Part shown: one piece after another, positions 11,729 to 24,500 of the stretch | Layout: every line of letters starts with the position of its first letter | Position numbering within the stretch: the first letter of the stretch is position 1 | Translations under genes and position numbers: made by a program | Notes under the pieces: model-generated | Databases searched by the model: none | Seen by the model: the letters and a program-made list of their open reading frames with translations, nothing else | What the model was told of the DNA's origin: nothing | Assembly: GCA_027943335.1 (NCBI GenBank) | Contig: BSBK01005649.1 | Coordinates: forward strand, 2,092,501-2,156,500 | Direction of reading: 5' to 3' | DNA from: Chamaecyparis obtusa | Taxonomy: Eukaryota > Streptophyta > Pinopsida > Cupressales > Cupressaceae | DNA length: 64,000 nt

Positions 11729-12139
11729 AACTTCTCAATGAGTATAAATCTAAACACCTTTAATGCACTAAAATCTGGATCTCTGCTTCATGCAATCACA
11801 CAATCTCTCAGCTACATGACTTGAAATGCTTCACAATTCTGCTCTCCTTAGTCGTTGATCAACAAATGGTGTAGAAATTATATCTTCCAAACCTTTTTAT
11901 CCTTCACAAATTAAGTGAGTTCATTAAACATGAGTAGCTCTCTTCACATCTCATCTAGTCAACATAAAACTTGCAAACACGGAAAATGAATCTCCAAGTG
12001 TTGCGCTCTCATCCACATACTCCATAGTGTCTGCAAACACCATACCTAATCTCGCATGAGCTTACTCCACATATATAGGGGCTAGATATATTTTGTTCTC
12101 TACATCCAATGCTCCCCTTAAGGCCATGCGGCCTTCTAG

Positions 12140-12590
12140 CACTAGTAAATTTGACTTCAAATTTCGATGAACATTGGTCAAAATTTCGATAATAATTGGT
12201 CGAATTTACGACCAAAACTCTCGTCGTTCTTTTTTCATCAAATTTTTGACGTGTCTACTATTCATCAAAATTTTGACCTGTGTTTTGGTCAAAATTTTGA
12301 CTATATCCCAGGCTCAAAAATCGCCGTCATTTTTTCTAATGGTCAAAATTTTGACCACTGATTGCCCCAACGATTGGTTGAAATTACGACCAATGGACCA
12401 AACCATAGATGACGAATCCATACTTTCCATCAATCAAATGGTCAAAATTTCAACCATTGGATTGGTCGAAAGTACGGATTCATCATCAATTTTTTGGTCC
12501 ATTGGTCATAATTTTGACCCATTGTTGGTCGAAATTGGTTCTAGCATTGGTCGAAATTTTGACCAATGCGATTTTTTTATTTTTTTTAAA
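12140..12590. repeat. CACTA left terminal and subterminal repeats
   Basis: The terminal inverted repeat starts at 12140. About a dozen degenerate copies of a ggtcaaaattttgacc-like palindrome follow, for example near 12177, 12284, 12341, 12439 and 12549, in both complete and half-site forms. In CACTA elements such subterminal motifs are the binding sites of the second, TNPA-like protein. Confidence 0.85.
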
Positions 12591-12609
12591 TGTTATAGAC
12601 TGAGTTCTT

Positions 12610-13860
12610 TTCATTGACCTGTGATTCATGAGTAGTGGTTTACATGAACCCATCTCTCATGAGAATGAATGGAACACTTAGCACTCATTGGTTCTAGGTG
12701 ATGCTTATGAAGGTGAAGCACCAGGACTTCTCGGGAGGTCATCCATCCCAGTACCACTCCAGCTCGAGCACGCTTAACTATGAAGTTTCCTCCATGGTTA
12801 AACCCACTCTGCTTGCATCCTCATTTGCAAAACCTTCACCAAGTGTTGTGCCTTATGAACCATTCATTAGAAATCCCCTTAAGCTCGTCAATTAATAAGT
12901 AGGAGATATTTTCCACAGCAAGTCAAATTGTGATATTTCTATCAAGACTCAACTGTGTAGTTTTTTGAGTCAAACTCATTGACCCATGATTCATGAGTAG
13001 TGGTTCACATGAACCCATCTCTCATGAGAATGAATGGAACACTTAGCACTCATTGTCTCTAGGTGATGCTCACAGAGGTGAAGCACCAGGACTTCCCGAG
13101 AGGTCACCCATCTCAGTACTACTCCAACTCGAGCGCACTTAACTACGGAGTTTCCTCCATGGTTAAACCCACTCTAGATGCAAGCAGAGTGCATTTAATG
13201 AGGATGGAAGAAGAGTGGGTTTAACCATGGAGGAAACTCCATAGTTAAGTGCGCTCAAGTTGGAGTGGTACTGGGATGGGTGACCTCTCAGGAAGTCCCG
13301 GTGCTTCACCTCTGTGAGCATCACCTAGAGCCAATGAGTGCTAAGTGTTCCATTCATTCTCATGAGAGATGGGTTCATGTGAACCACTACTCATGAATCA
13401 TGGGTCAATGAGTTTGACTCAAAAAACTACACAGTTGAATCTTGATAGCAATATCACAATTTGACTTGCTGTGGAAAATATCTCCTACTTATTAATTGAC
13501 GAGCTTAAGGGGCTTTCTAATGAATGGTTCATAAGGCACAACACTTGGTGAAGGTTTTGCAAATGAGAATGCAAGAAAAGTGGGTTTAACCATGGAGGAA
13601 ACTCCGTAGTTAAGCGTGCTCGAGCTAGAGTGGTACTGGGATGGATGACCTCCCGGGAAGTCCCCGTGCTTCACCTCCGTAAGCATCACCTAGAGCCAAT
13701 GAGTGTTAAGTGTTCCATTAATTCTCATGAGAGATGGGTTCATGTAAACCACTACTCATGAATCACAGGTCAATGAGTTTGACTCAAAAAACTACACAGT
13801 TGAATCCTGATAGCAATATCACAATTTGGCTTGCTATGGAAAATATCTCTTACTTATCAC
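12610..13860. repeat. Inverted pair of 5S rRNA-derived repeats (Cassandra-like)
   Basis: There are four 5S-like cores: two on the minus strand (12713-12790, 13077-13152) and two on the plus strand (13232-13310, 13594-13674). The arms 12615-13173 and 13212-13770 are near-perfect reverse complements around a spacer of about 38 bp. The cores keep the 5S internal promoter order: the A-box region agttaagcgtgctcgagc, then tactgggatgg, then gacctcccgggaagtcc. Each core is followed by about 180 bp of shared non-5S sequence ending tacttatca. This resembles Cassandra terminal-repeat elements, which carry 5S in their LTRs. A 5S-type SINE is the alternative. No protein is encoded. Confidence 0.75.
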
Positions 13861-15871
13861 ATGAATCTTGTATTATTTCTTAACACCAAACCCCATCTAC
13901 AGATTTCCAATTTAGGGTTCTTGGAGCAACAACATTAGGGTCTGTAAGCACACAAATATTAATGATAAAAATCATCTGTTAAAGAAAAAGCCATGTTTTA
14001 AATGACTGGCAATGGTGCCCTAACCTTGTGCAAAATATCTAGATTTGAAGACTCTAGTGGTGACTCAGGAAGTATAAACTAGATATGTTGTAGGGAAAAA
14101 ATGCCTTGAATAGGTTAAAAATGAGGCTTCCATGGATAGGCCAATAATAGACTCATCCCAACCAAGAAGAAAGACTTTTTTAAAGCATATTTGATGCAGG
14201 GGCATCTAGAAGAGCATCTGAGCAAAGGAGGACTCCAGTAACTAAGAAGGAGAAGATGGTATCAAGACAAGTTGATTGGAAAGTTTTGAAGCCTATAATG
14301 GCTTATGATAGTGTTGGATTCAATAAACTATGTAAAAGTCATGATAGAGGTCTAAGGACCAATACAATGTAATAGACTCAACATACAATGTAATAAGTGA
14401 TCAAAGCAATGTAATAGGTGAAAGAGTCAAATAGGATTAGATTTGAGTATTTTTCATGTTTAGAAGCATTCAATAAATACATTGGACCATGTGTAGGTCA
14501 ATGGAGTAAGTTGGGAAGTTAGAATGGTCATAAAATGCATAAAATAAAGTTTATTAATTTAAATTTGAATGTAAACGGTCATATTACCTTTTTGGAGGGA
14601 AATTAGTTTTAACAGGTTTTAGGATTAATTAAACCTCCCAACTATCTAAAGTTGGTTGAGGTAGGTAGATATGGGTCATTAAATGTCTAAAGGATCCATT
14701 GTATGGAGGGGGACAAGGAGAAAAAAAGCCTGTTGTATGGATTGTTGTGAAAGCAAGCAATAAAATTTCATTTTGGTGTTGTTCCATTCAATGTATTGAA
14801 CTTCTTTTTGTTTGGGACTATCAAATACATGAATTATAAGGGTATTGAAACACATTTCACTCATTATTGAATGAATAACACTTTGTTTTGAAGTAGCATA
14901 TACGACTGTTGGTTCATTTCAGGCTGTTTTCTTGAGTTTTTCCTGTGATAGACAAAAATTTTCTTTAAATAGATGAACCTCCCATGAATTCAAGGGCCTA
15001 GACTTCATGGGAGGCATGTTACTAACATGTACAATATAAATCTAACAAGTTTTGATGTAGCACTAGTGCGAAGACAACAAGTTTGGAGAAAACAATGGAA
15101 ATGTCCCATGGTGGATTGGTGGGAATAGTATGACAGCAGCATATTGAGCTATACAAGAAGGTTATCTAATGATTTGAGATGTCCTAGGGCATCAAAGAGA
15201 AGGTTTATGAACCATTATTTGGTTTCCAAGGTTAGTGGAGATAGGTGTTTGGTGAAACCCTATGCAACAAGGGTTTGAAGGCATTGAATGAGTGTTTTGG
15301 GCGTTCCTTGTGGAATGGGACTAAAATATCTTGGATTTAGTCATATTTTGCCATATTATAACTATGATGAAAGTCTGGAGTGATGAGGATAAGAGAATGA
15401 TATAGTTGCTTTTTTATTTGCTTGATTTTGATGCCATTAGGAGGGTACCTTGTGAAGGAAGTTAAGACTGGTCTAAAGGAGTCACCATTGAAGTTTACAT
15501 ATGTTAAATAACCCTAAAAAGGGTTTTTGAAAATATAATTTTTTTCTCAAGTTGTTTGGAAAAAGTCAAAGAAAAAGGGAGAAAACTGGTCCAGCAGGGC
15601 TAATTGGGGCTCATAGGGCTAGAAGGCATATTTGAAGGTTGTGGTCAATAGGTGTTGTAAAGGATATCAAAAATGATTGATTCTTGTTGAAACCACCTTT
15701 TTTACACCATTTTGGTCCATCTTAGGTGTTTGGAGGCATAGTTGATTCAATTGTGGGTATGTAGCCTTTGGTGAGCCTGAAGGGCTAGTGGGGTTCCCAA
15801 GTCATAAAAATTTGACAATCATGGGTTCTTTTAACTGTTGTAAAAAATTTCATACAGGACTCACACAGTCC
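13861..15871. other. Non-coding interspersed repeats inside CACTA
   Basis: No gene is recognised. 14450-14700 is a diverged inverted copy of 18490-18760; both share a cggtca...ggagggaaa...tag-ttgg series. 15540-15660 resembles 20770-20860 in direct orientation (shared cagggctaattgg). A hairpin with an 11-bp stem lies at 14978-15014. These look like pieces of an old LTR-type repeat family. Confidence 0.4.
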
Positions 15872-16066
15872 TCAGTCATCAAACTCAAATTGAATGGTTC
15901 TGATTTCCATAGGTACTAATTCCACAATAAATTCTTCATTCATTATTTTGTTTCTCTTAGATGGCTCATGCATATCATTCTCTTCACCTTCAATTCGCCA
16001 GTCCAATGATGTCATTTCTGACTTTTCCTGAACCACAAAAAGATTGAGCTCAACAACTTCTTCAAT
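15872..16066 (-). pseudogene. Captured exon, alpha-mannosidase-like C-terminus
   Basis: A 65-codon exon with an acceptor site (ttttgtag) at its upstream end and a TGA stop at 15872-15874. It encodes VVELNLFVVQEKSEM, LDWRIEGEE and finally ELVPMEIRTIQFEF. The ending ELxPMEIRT is characteristic of the C-terminus of plant glycoside hydrolase family 38 alpha-mannosidases, as I recall the family. Those enzymes trim mannose from N-glycans. The catalytic domain is absent, so this is a fragment. It lies inside the CACTA element on the same strand as the transposase genes. Confidence 0.5.
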
Positions 16067-18939
16067 CTACAAAATCATGCAAAACAAATATTTCAACAAT
16101 TAGAGCAAATATACCATTTAATCTTTGACTCTACCATCTAAACTCATTAAAGGGACCATAGCTTCCTACTGTTCTTCATATTCCGACTCAAAGAAAATGT
16201 GAACATGTACATGCAATTTTTTTAATCCCCTGATGTATATATAAATGATTCAATACATAGGGTCAATCACCCATGAGAAGGGAATGAGCGATGGGAGAGT
16301 AAAGATCATGCAAGGACCTAAAAGGCAAATATTAAATTAAATAAAGCCATAATGATATGTTCAATTGTATTTTTTATAATAACTGCCCATTAAAGATTTC
16401 TCAGGAAGAAAAATACCAGCAATAAAGGGTAATCGTATGTTATGTATGGCTTGTTGTCTACAACATTTTAAATAGTTATGATTATATTTTCAAGACCTTA
16501 TTCCATCCTTCAAGGAAAGTGTGTTTATTTTCTCAATGGTTATCCTAGGAAATGAAAAGTAAAAATTGAACAAAATAGCACAGTGATGAAGATTGGAGAT
16601 AATATGGTTATATCAAACACATGATAACATATTTAATCAAACACATGATATTGGGATGGTATAACCTAGAAACGTTAAATTGGGATGGTTTTTGTACATG
16701 CAAAATCATAGCAGTAAATTGTTTATGTAGTGAGCTCATGTGAAAAAGCATAAAGGAATTCGTATGGACAAGTCGGGTCAAACTATTTAAGAGATACAAT
16801 AACACAATGAAACTAGGTCAAATAATATGACATCCATCTTGCTGACGTGACATGTTCCAACAGACAAAGCAAGGTGCAAGTCCCCTCAATTCACATGCCT
16901 CAATAATATAAGTTTACATATTTGAACTTCAAATTTTTTAAAAGGCATTAATTAATAACATCAAAAAGAAAATAACAAAATAATATTGAGAAATCAACTG
17001 CAAGTACCCAGAGTGTTCACTTGCTGTTTCATATATCTATTTCAAGAACATTTATTTCTAGTTTGCCACCAAGATGTATATGACTGACTTCAATATTCCT
17101 CTTCAGAAATCACCAATGAATGTCAACAGCCATCAAGGACTGAACTTTAGAACAATATATACTCAACAATTGAGGTTTTGCTAAATAGGACAAATAGAAA
17201 GCCTTTATTTACCATTCTCGTTTATTGCATTTGTTAAGCCTACCAAAATTGTTAGAGATCAACTCACGATTCCATGATCAATACTAGTCATATCTTCATT
17301 GAACTAAGTTCTCCAGTGTTTTTAATTTGTATTGACTTGAAAAAATATTAATAATTTGAAAAGACATCCTTCTCAAAAAGTTTCCAATTATTGTCCTCAG
17401 GCTTTCTAGTTGTTTTATAATATCTAAAGACCATTTTAAATTTCAACATTAAAAGGTTAATCTTTTTTGACCCAACAGAGCTTTTGTATAATCCATGTAC
17501 CATATGGCGATGACAAAAACAACATATCTTTCAATATTAGATAACAGAAACAAAGTTCCCTTATCAAATCCCCAAAATTGACTATTAGGTCTAGTTGACA
17601 GGCTAGTAGCCCTCCAACAGCACTAAAACCCAAATAATTCAAATTTTTTCCAAAACAGTTGATAAGGTAATTATATTTATGAATACCCTTTTTATTGTAC
17701 TAAAACATATCCAAAACTTAAATATTGTTAGTATGGAAAATATTACCAGAAAACATGATTGAGACTATTTTTAGAGGGCTAATTAGGTGGGTTTACAAAG
17801 CAACCATGCTCTGAATGCATCCAAACTCCATGAAATTCATAGGACCATCATTATTTATGCCCAATTAAAGAAATCACTGATCAATTTTAGACTATGAAGT
17901 GTTTCGGTACAAAAACCCCAATTACATGCATTAAAACCCTCATTTCCTAGGGCATCATTGAACTAGGTCAATCTGGCACTTCCAAGACCCAAACTTCAGG
18001 TTTTAACATGTGTTAAAAGATTCTCCAACAAAAAATACACCTCCTTAAGCTAGATGTACGGCTATGTGACTGTTAGCATCATTTGGGTACCCAAATCAAT
18101 CCCTACACCACTCAAATTTGCATATGCTTCACCCTATCCTGCAAATCTTCACTTTCCTTGCATTTTCATGGTTAGTTAAACATGTTAGAACCATCAGGGT
18201 CCATCCCATGGTCAGATATACATTCATAGGATGGAACCCTCACTTATTCATTTGAAAAAAACAATGCAAAACTGTATGTTTGGCGTGACAACAGTAATAA
18301 GTTTTGAAATGTGTTATTAAACTCACCAAATTCAACTCAAAACAACTTAAGTATGCCTTACCAACATTTATGGAAGATTTCTACATCAAAAAGGGCTTCA
18401 AATTAGCAAGAAAACTTCAAAATCTCATTGATTCATTGCCTGTCCATACAGTTTTTTTGTGTACTTCGTACAAAACCATGCCTCCTCCTTGCCTAAGGCT
18501 GTGACATATTAAATAGACCTCTAATTGACTACCCAACCAACCAAGGTAGTTGGAATGTTTATTTAAACAAGACAAATACTAAATCTTAAGTTTCCCTCCA
18601 GAACTACTTAGTGACCGTTTGAGTTTGAATTCAAATTATAAGATATGCTTTTTATGCTTTTTCTAATATCTAGACCTATGCTAATGACTCATAATTGGTC
18701 CAATGACCTTATTGAATATCTTAAAACATGAAACTACATCCTACTACCCTTTCATGGCTCATATGCCATTTGTTACATCATTTTGCCCATAAGCTTTATC
18801 AGGACCTTTGGCCATTAAAGTACTTTGGCCATGAAAATATGCAATGATTGGCTTTAGAATATTCCAATTGACATGGCTAGATGCCTTGTCCTTCTTGTCT
18901 TCACCTGGTACCATGGAATTCCTTGGTTGCATGATGGAT
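16067..18939. other. Non-coding interval between captured fragments
   Basis: AT-rich sequence with short spurious frames only. It may be intron or repeat sequence carried with the captured exons. 18490-18760 is the inverted partner of 14450-14700. Nothing else could be assigned. Confidence 0.4.
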
Positions 18940-19500
18940 GCCCCTGCATCACTTCACCTCTGTGAGCATCACTTAGATGAAATGAGCACTAAGTGTTCCA
19001 TTCATTCTCATGAGAGATGGATTCATGTGAATCACTACTCATGAAATATTTGTCAATAAGCTAACCATAAAGCTACATGGTTGAATGCTGATTGTAATAT
19101 CACAATTTGATGACTTGTGGAAAATATCTCTTAATTACCAATTGATGAGCTTAAGAGGCTTTTTAATGAATGGTTCACAAGGCACAAAACTTGCTGAATG
19201 TTTTGCAAATGGGGTTGCAAGCAAAGTGGGCTTAACGTTGGAGGAACCTTCGTAGTAAAGAGAACTTGAACTAGAATAATATTGGGATGAGTGACCTGCT
19301 GGGAAGTAGTGTTTCACCTCTATGAGCATCATCTAGATGCAATGAGTACTAAGTGTTCCATTCATTCTCATAAAAGAAAGTTTATTATGAACTACTATTC
19401 ATGAAACATTTGTCAGTAAACTAATTATAAAACTACATAGTTAAATTCTGATAATAATATCATAATTTAACTTACTGTAAAAAAATATTTCCTACTTATC
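18940..19500 (+). repeat. Degenerate 5S-derived repeat copy
   Basis: The sequence is related to the 12610-13860 palindrome. The post-5S block appears twice (18950-19130 and 19310-19500). It is separated by the same internal segment (gagcttaagaggctt) and one decayed 5S-like core at about 19221-19320. It is more diverged than the palindrome copies and therefore older. Confidence 0.7.
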
Positions 19501-19556
19501 AAATTATATAACTATTCTCATGATCCAACCCAACCTGTAAAAATGGTGGAAATTAC

Positions 19557-19918
19557 CTCATTTGTTGTGACAAGAACTGTTGCATCTTTGTCCCCCTCGA
19601 CCTACCAAATTATCCTTAGAACCATTGATATAATGAAATACAATGACCCAACAAATATCACATACCTTGTGAATTTATGAATATCTTTTCATACCTTATT
19701 CAAAGCTTCATTGATATTTTGGATTGCCCCAGGCCCAAACCTGCACAAGCGAAACCAAATGAGCAAGATAAATTTGATAGAATTATAAAATTCAAAATGC
19801 AAGTGAGGCAGCTTACACATGCTTGTCACACCCTCCAAATGTAAAAAGATAAATACCACCCTCTTGACACTTCAATTCATAGAAGTTCTCTTCTTCTTCT
19901 TCATATCTCTTTGACATC
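19557..19918 (-). pseudogene. Captured exons, enoyl-CoA delta-isomerase-like N-terminus
   Basis: Three short exons read in phase on the minus strand: 19817-19918, 19695-19740 and 19557-19601, each with GT/AG borders. The product begins MSKRYEEEEENFYELK, continues GGIYLFTFGGCDKH and FGPGAIQNINEALNK, and ends DATVLVTTNE. This pattern of a short beta strand, a G-D-x-H turn, a helix and a VLVTT strand fits the N-terminus of plant peroxisomal enoyl-CoA delta-isomerases of the crotonase family, which act in fatty-acid beta-oxidation. The substrate and catalytic part is missing. Confidence 0.5.
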
Positions 19919-21599
19919 CTAAACAAAAATACTTCTGAAAAGGCTGGCAAATTCTCAAAGAAATTGGGCCATTAATTAACAAACTAGCTGGCTTATTCAT
20001 ATATAGAATGAAGTACATACTGCAAATTACAATCTATAGGCAACAAGCTATGTAAAGCTTAAACAACGGGCTTTTAATCTGTGAAGTATGTTAGAGTTGA
20101 TTCTAATTGGATCTCCATGTAAATCGGAACTATCAACTTTTGTTGTGATTAAAAAGGGGAAAGTACCCGTAATTGTTTGTGTTCTAATAATCACCTATGG
20201 GAGAGGTACTAAGGCCTGTAAATATTATGTTTTTATCATGATCTAGATGCAAGTGTCAGTGAAAGGAGAAAGGAACAGTAGGTGACTGTTGAACAGGCAA
20301 TGAAGGGTGCATTTGGGAAGCACCACGTGGTGAATATGAACAAGTTGAGGGTGGAATTGGTAAATGAGTGTTGGGAACAATTGAGAGAGTTTGTTTGAAG
20401 GTGTTTGAGCCATTAGAAAGGTTTTGTGAGTTGATTTAGGGTCTTTTCTAGGAAGCCCTAGGATAGAAACCCTTAAAGGGAGGGTTTGATGAAAAAGTAT
20501 CTAGGAAAGCTTGGAGGGTCAAACTAATTGAGGAATTCTAATGTTTATTAGATGCCTTGAGACTGTATAAAGGTTGGAAGGTTGATAGTAAGTGTAAATA
20601 GGAGTTTCTTTGGAAGAGGAGGGCTAATTAGGCCTAATTGCTGATAGGGACAGTCATAGAAGTGTGCAACAGTCACAAGTTGAAGGATTGGTATTAGCAG
20701 GGTTTGAAGAACTCCATAAAGGGTATCTAGAAAGGTGAAGAAGTCACCATGGTGTTTGAGGAATTTTAGAGAAAAGTGCAATTTACTGGCAGGACAGGGC
20801 TAATTGGACAGTCCTAGAAAAGGCAGTTTTGAAGATTGGGATAGAGTTAATGCTTGGTAGGGGTTGGAACTCCTTAGTTAGGCTATTTGAGGATTTTTGA
20901 AGCCTTAGCAGGATCAAGGGAATCCTTGAAGACAAAAATCAAGAGGTGATTGCATGAAAGGTGAATTAGGAGTGTTCCCGAGGAGAGGGAAATTGGAACA
21001 TGGACAAAGTGAATTGATAAGTTGTCTAAAATGAATCAAGGCAGTGAACCTGTTGTAGAGGAGTGTTTGGTTGATATCCTAAAGTCAGGGACTTCTTATT
21101 GATCCTCGAGTTGAACTCTAGTTCCTTGAGTGGATTCCAAGACGTTGTTGAATCCTCGAGTTGAACAGGGTTCCTTAAGGGGATATTAGAAGGCTCTGCA
21201 TCAAAAAATCTAAGCTTGTCTTTAAAGTTTGAGCTTCACTTGGTTTCAAGAATAGTTTAATATTCTCTACTAAAAAATGCCAACCACGTGAAGGTGGAAG
21301 CTCATTTGGCCCCTCCCCCCCCCCCCCCCCCCTAACATCACTCTAAATTCCCCATTAACATTTAATAACATTCATTCATTCATTCATTCATCCATTTTTG
21401 AAATATAACATTCAATCATTATAATTACATGATAACATTCATTAACACATAAAATTCATTAACACACAACATTCATAAATAATTCATGAACACATAATTC
21501 ATTAACACGTATTAACACACATCATTCATCAACATTACTAGTACAAAATTACATCCATTAAGACAATGTTCTTTCATTAGCAATAAATGTTAATTACAA
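19919..21599. other. Non-coding repeat-like interval with C18 tract
   Basis: No gene is recognised. 20770-20960 resembles 15580-15700 in direct orientation. A run of 18 C is at 21315-21332, and a short attc repeat lies at about 21371-21394. The stretch leads to the 3' end of the SET/Transposase_24 gene. Confidence 0.4.
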
Positions 21600-24500
21600 T
21601 CATTTCTTTTTGGGTTTCTTGCTATTTTTTTTAATCATATAATTTCTAAGAGGAAGATCAATGTCCTCATCATTCCCCTCCTCTATTGATTCTAATCCCA
21701 ATGTGTGTCTCCTCCTCATCTGTTCAGGAACAGGAGGCCGCTGCGCTGAAGGGGGGTCTGCTGCAATAACCACTTCATGAGTTAAATTCACACTATTTTA
21801 TATTATTGAATTACAAGTATTTATGTAAGTAAAAGAACTATAAATCAAAAAATTAATTTAAAAGAACAAAACATAGATTTTCTTTACCTGAATGTGCCAC
21901 ATGATCTACATGGTGATCAGTCTGAACATCCTCTGGCACTCGTTCAGCATGACCTAATTCTATATCCTCTAAAATATACACAAAAATGTTACACCAAGTT
22001 CAATTTAAGATGTTAAATTGTATTAATAATTACATAATTAGTTTTAAATAGCAAATGAGCACCTCCTTGGATAGTATGATGCACATCAGGGGCTTCATGA
22101 TGCGACGTATGATCTGTGTCACAATTAAGAGGCTGCATTGCAATGTAATGGACATTATTATCAAATTGATTGTTGCTCAAGTATTCAATTTCTAATATAT
22201 TTTTTGGCATATTTACCTATGCACATGATGCAGGAGACTCTTCGGTTGGGCCAGTGGAAGCTTGTCGTAGGTGTTCAGCCATGGCTTGATAGCCTTCCTT
22301 GAAGGCAATTTTTCTGTGTTCTTCCATGGCCTCTAAATTAAAATCAGAGCCCTGCATTTTTTGATTAAACTAAATTATTTGCATTTTATAAATAATTTTT
22401 CTCTACAATTCATTTACTGCTACTTACAATGCGAGCTTTAATTTTTGAATATCCTCCAGCACCAAGTTTGTGTTGCCCAATCTTTTGCAGCCTGGCCTTT
22501 GTTGCCTTTGAAGTGTCCTGCAACCTATGAAAAGTTTGAAAAATGGTTATAAAAACATGTATATGGAATAACAAATGAAACTTTGAAATGCTGAACACAT
22601 TGAATTCAATGGTGAAAATGTCTAAAACATCATACCAAGATATTATATTGAAAAATGATGATTGCATTCAAAATTTAATTATCATCTCAAAAGTCCATGC
22701 CAAACACCTTATCACTAGTAGTTAATACTATTGCATACCTTCTCGCATTTGTTGGTGAAACTCCTTTTTGAGCATCCGCTTTCTCCTTTGCATCTAAAAT
22801 AAATTCATTCCAATCCCTCACTGAAATAAAGGGAGGACGCTCGTACTTTGGGTTCTGGACGAGACTCTTTCTATATGCGTCCCTCATGGTCTTAAGATGT
22901 TTGCAAGCTCTTTCTAAAATTTTCTTCTCATCAAAAATATTATTACCAAACTCATGCTGTAAATCTTTGACGAGCTGATCTTTTAAACTTTTTTCTTGCA
23001 AATTCCACCTTTTAAGGAAAAACACAAAATTGTTAGATATAGCCACTAAAAGAAAAGACCGGAATGAAAGGAAAAATATTGTACCAATTAATGATATGAA
23101 AAAAAAATAGTGGGATAAACTTAGTTCACTTATGATGTTCCACCTTGTACGTATGGTGGGCCCGAATATATGCAATGTGAGGTCATAAAGCTTCTTATAA
23201 AACGTATCATTTCCTGCAAAAAATGTCATGGGATAATCAATCCAAAACTTGTTATGAATAGGTAAATGCATATTACAATATAAAAAATAATTATTTAAAG
23301 TACCTGGAATTTGAGGACATTTTATAGGCATTGATTCATTATTGTCAATCAATAATGACGTCTGCGTAGCTCCCGTGCTAGTAACACGGGTAGATCCAGG
23401 AAATGGTGGTGAATTATCACCAATACATGCAGATTGATTAGTATCTGGTGTACCAAGCGGTGCCACCGGGGTATCTCCTGCTCCAAAAAAAAATCCACTA
23501 TGTGATGCACCCAAGATTAAAGTACAAATTATGAAATCATAATTAGCACAAAACCAAATATAGTAAAACAATGATTTACCAGTTGCCATAGCCCTTGAAG
23601 GCGTTGATGTTTGCATGGCCTTTGTGGCCGACATTACACTCGACAATCTTCTATGGACAACCTGGCTAGGAGGAGTCTCCTGCAATTGATGACCTGAACA
23701 ATACATTGTTAGCAAAGACATTTTGAAATAATAAAAGTAAGAGTTAACTTGAGAAGTTTTTGAATGTTCCAAAAAAAAAATTCCTTGTAACTTGTCAACT
23801 AAAGGATTATTTTACCTGAGGCGGTCGGAGGTCTACTAGTACCGGCCTCATCCGCACATTGTCCTTGACCAGGTACTAGAGATTCCATAAAATCCTGCAA
23901 CAAGAACACATATTACATATATTTTACTTCACAACATAAAAGAGTATAAAATATTAACCTTTATTGAAATTTTGTTATAACTAAAGATTCATTACTGCTT
24001 ACTTGATACCGACGTGCAAGTGCTTTCAATTCAGTTAGCCTCATGAGCATCTCCTCAGTTGGATTTGTTTCATACAAAATATTAATTATATCTTTATTGA
24101 TTTGTTTCATTTTTTTCTTCAACATGATTATAACATTAGGCGAATCTGCAAAAAGATCATCATCCTCAGGGGTAGCTATTGCCTCTACTGTCGAGGGTTC
24201 TTTTCCCTTATCCTAAACATCAAATTGTGACACGAATATCAGTAAAACTATCATAAAAACTCCAAAACCATAAATAAAATAACATAATAATATAACATTT
24301 TTCAACTATCTAATTTGTACAATTTTAATAAGGTTTACCTTTGCTGAAGAACAGGTGGGAGGAGCATCCTCGTGGCCTCTATCATGTGCGGGATCCATAT
24401 TGTCCTGTGACAAAGATTAAATATAAAAACTTTAGTGAACTAAAAGCAATAGACTTAGCAAAAAAAAACTTATTAATAAAATGGTATATAGTACTTACCA

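Noticed and set aside
12713..13674. Functional 5S rRNA genes
   Set aside because: The cores cover only the 3' part of 5S, differ at many positions and are embedded in a dispersed repeat. They are 5S-derived, not rDNA.
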